Below, piece after piece: positions 63,056-64,000 of a DNA stretch of 64,000 bases. The number at the start of each line of letters is the position of its first letter. Positions within the stretch are counted from its first letter, which is position 1. The DNA lies in assembly GCA_963969395.1 (NCBI GenBank), contig OZ017798.1:27644173-27708172 (forward strand). The letters are read 5' to 3'. The DNA comes from Pseudoscleropodium purum. Lineage: Eukaryota > Streptophyta > Bryopsida > Hypnales > Brachytheciaceae. The notes under the pieces were generated by a model. It had not been told where the DNA came from. It worked only from the letters and a program-made list of their open reading frames with translations, and did not search any database. Position numbers and translations under genes: made by a program.

Positions 63056-64000
63056 CTACACAACGATGGTCAAACACAGTGATATTGTAAGTATTTAGGA
63101 ATAAATTAAACTGATACGATAAGCGTACCAAGGGAAAGTACACGCAGGACACCGTTTACTTACTTTAAATTACTTACTTTTCCATAACCCCTCTAATGCA
63201 TCATGCACATCATGCAAGGAGTAAGAGGCTCCCTAAGCCATCCCCATATATTTGAACTGAGAGTATCTCCTTAGAAGCATATTCAAAGCAACGTGAGAAA
63301 CATGTACAAAAGAATACCTCCACACGGAGTTTCCGTCCCATATTTAAAACCAACGAAATGTTTCGCCCATGATGTCAACTGGCGATCTAGGAACATGACC
63401 AGAAAGTATCAAAGCTTGTCTTCTCCATCCCCTCCCCGCATGTACTATTTGGCACCCACATATTACCGGAGCCTCCAGGGCTCGCATCCATCGTTAACCC
63501 TTAAAAGTCACAGTTTTTGAAAATAAAAAGAAAGAAACGCCCGAGAGATGGTTGTGACGTTTTAAGGGCAAACGCAAGGCACACGTAAGGCTGCGGTAAA
63601 AGTGGGGCTGATTAACCCATACGTGGCAAAATGCCCCAAAGTGATCGCTTCCATATATAAAGGAATTGATATTCATCCTTTAGAACGCTACAAGGAAGTT
63701 TAGCAAAAGATTAGCCAAAGTTCAAGACCTGTGCTATGAGAACGGAGGCAACTTGGGCAACACAATTTGAAATCTCTAAAGGGGGCTAGTACTTCGGGAC
63801 AAGATTTTAGGGCAAACTTGCAGAGGCCTGGAAACAAAAGACGGAATCACAGAATCATGTGGTTGAAATTGCAAACAAGACACATGCCATATCGCGGACC
63901 AACGCTAAGTAGATGCCCTTCTGGAGACATTCTCAAGATGTGTCACACTGAAGGTCCGTGATAATGCATTCTATGCAAATATGTTTTCGAAGTCACTATA
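63056..64000. other. Upstream part of the nocturnin-like locus, not resolved
   Basis: This should contain an intron and possibly N-terminal exons of the minus-strand gene. None could be assigned with confidence. A minus-strand stretch near 63230-63190 reads openly before a GTAAGT donor but does not resemble the family. The plus-strand frames at 63293-63520 and 63767-63961 are not supported. Confidence 0.35.

Overview
The window looks like nuclear DNA of a land plant. It holds plant-type spliced genes, including a chloroplast-targeted acyl-ACP desaturase and a plastid envelope OEP16 pore. These short-intron genes sit in small GC-richer islands separated by long, AT-rich, repeat-filled stretches. 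Non-seed plants such as mosses or lycophytes fit this picture, but the sequence alone does not prove it. No rRNA, intact tRNA, CRISPR array or bacterial-style operon is visible.

Four genes are supported by splice sites, reading phase and family motifs together. They are a plastidial stearoyl-ACP desaturase (+, 23816-25549, three coding exons), a small HIG1-domain mitochondrial protein (-, 32012-32813, two exons), OEP16 (+, 54629-55373, three exons) and the C-terminal six exons of a nocturnin/HESPERIN-type EEP phosphatase (-, 61115-63055; 5' exons not found). The desaturase and OEP16 genes each appear to have an intron in the 5' leader. The genes are independent housekeeping loci and show no joint pathway.

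The rest is mostly transposon debris. 0-12 kb: a tandem repeat, a pogo/Tigger transposase pseudogene, a PIF/Harbinger-like MITE with a GC-rich hAT MITE nested in it, a second hAT MITE of the same family, and two Tc1/mariner transposase relics. 8.8-21.7, 27.7-30.3 and 58.2-60.2 kb: a family bounded by TTAA target sites and CCCCTAAA-type termini, which is a piggyBac-like signature. 18.1-19.5 kb: an array of about 30 CCAAYTWGGA-like motifs. 35.8-40.2 kb (-) and 45.2-48.1 kb (+): two long decayed coding blocks whose stop codons mostly replace Gln, Arg or Trp, so decay was mainly by C-to-T/G-to-A transition. The second block carries a DUF7869-type protein. 49.2-50.1 kb: a CACTA-like non-autonomous element. 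No retrotransposon reverse transcriptase was recognised.

The strongest candidate for something undescribed is the TTAA/CCCCTAAA element family, followed by the GC-rich hAT MITE pair and the CCAAYTWGGA array.
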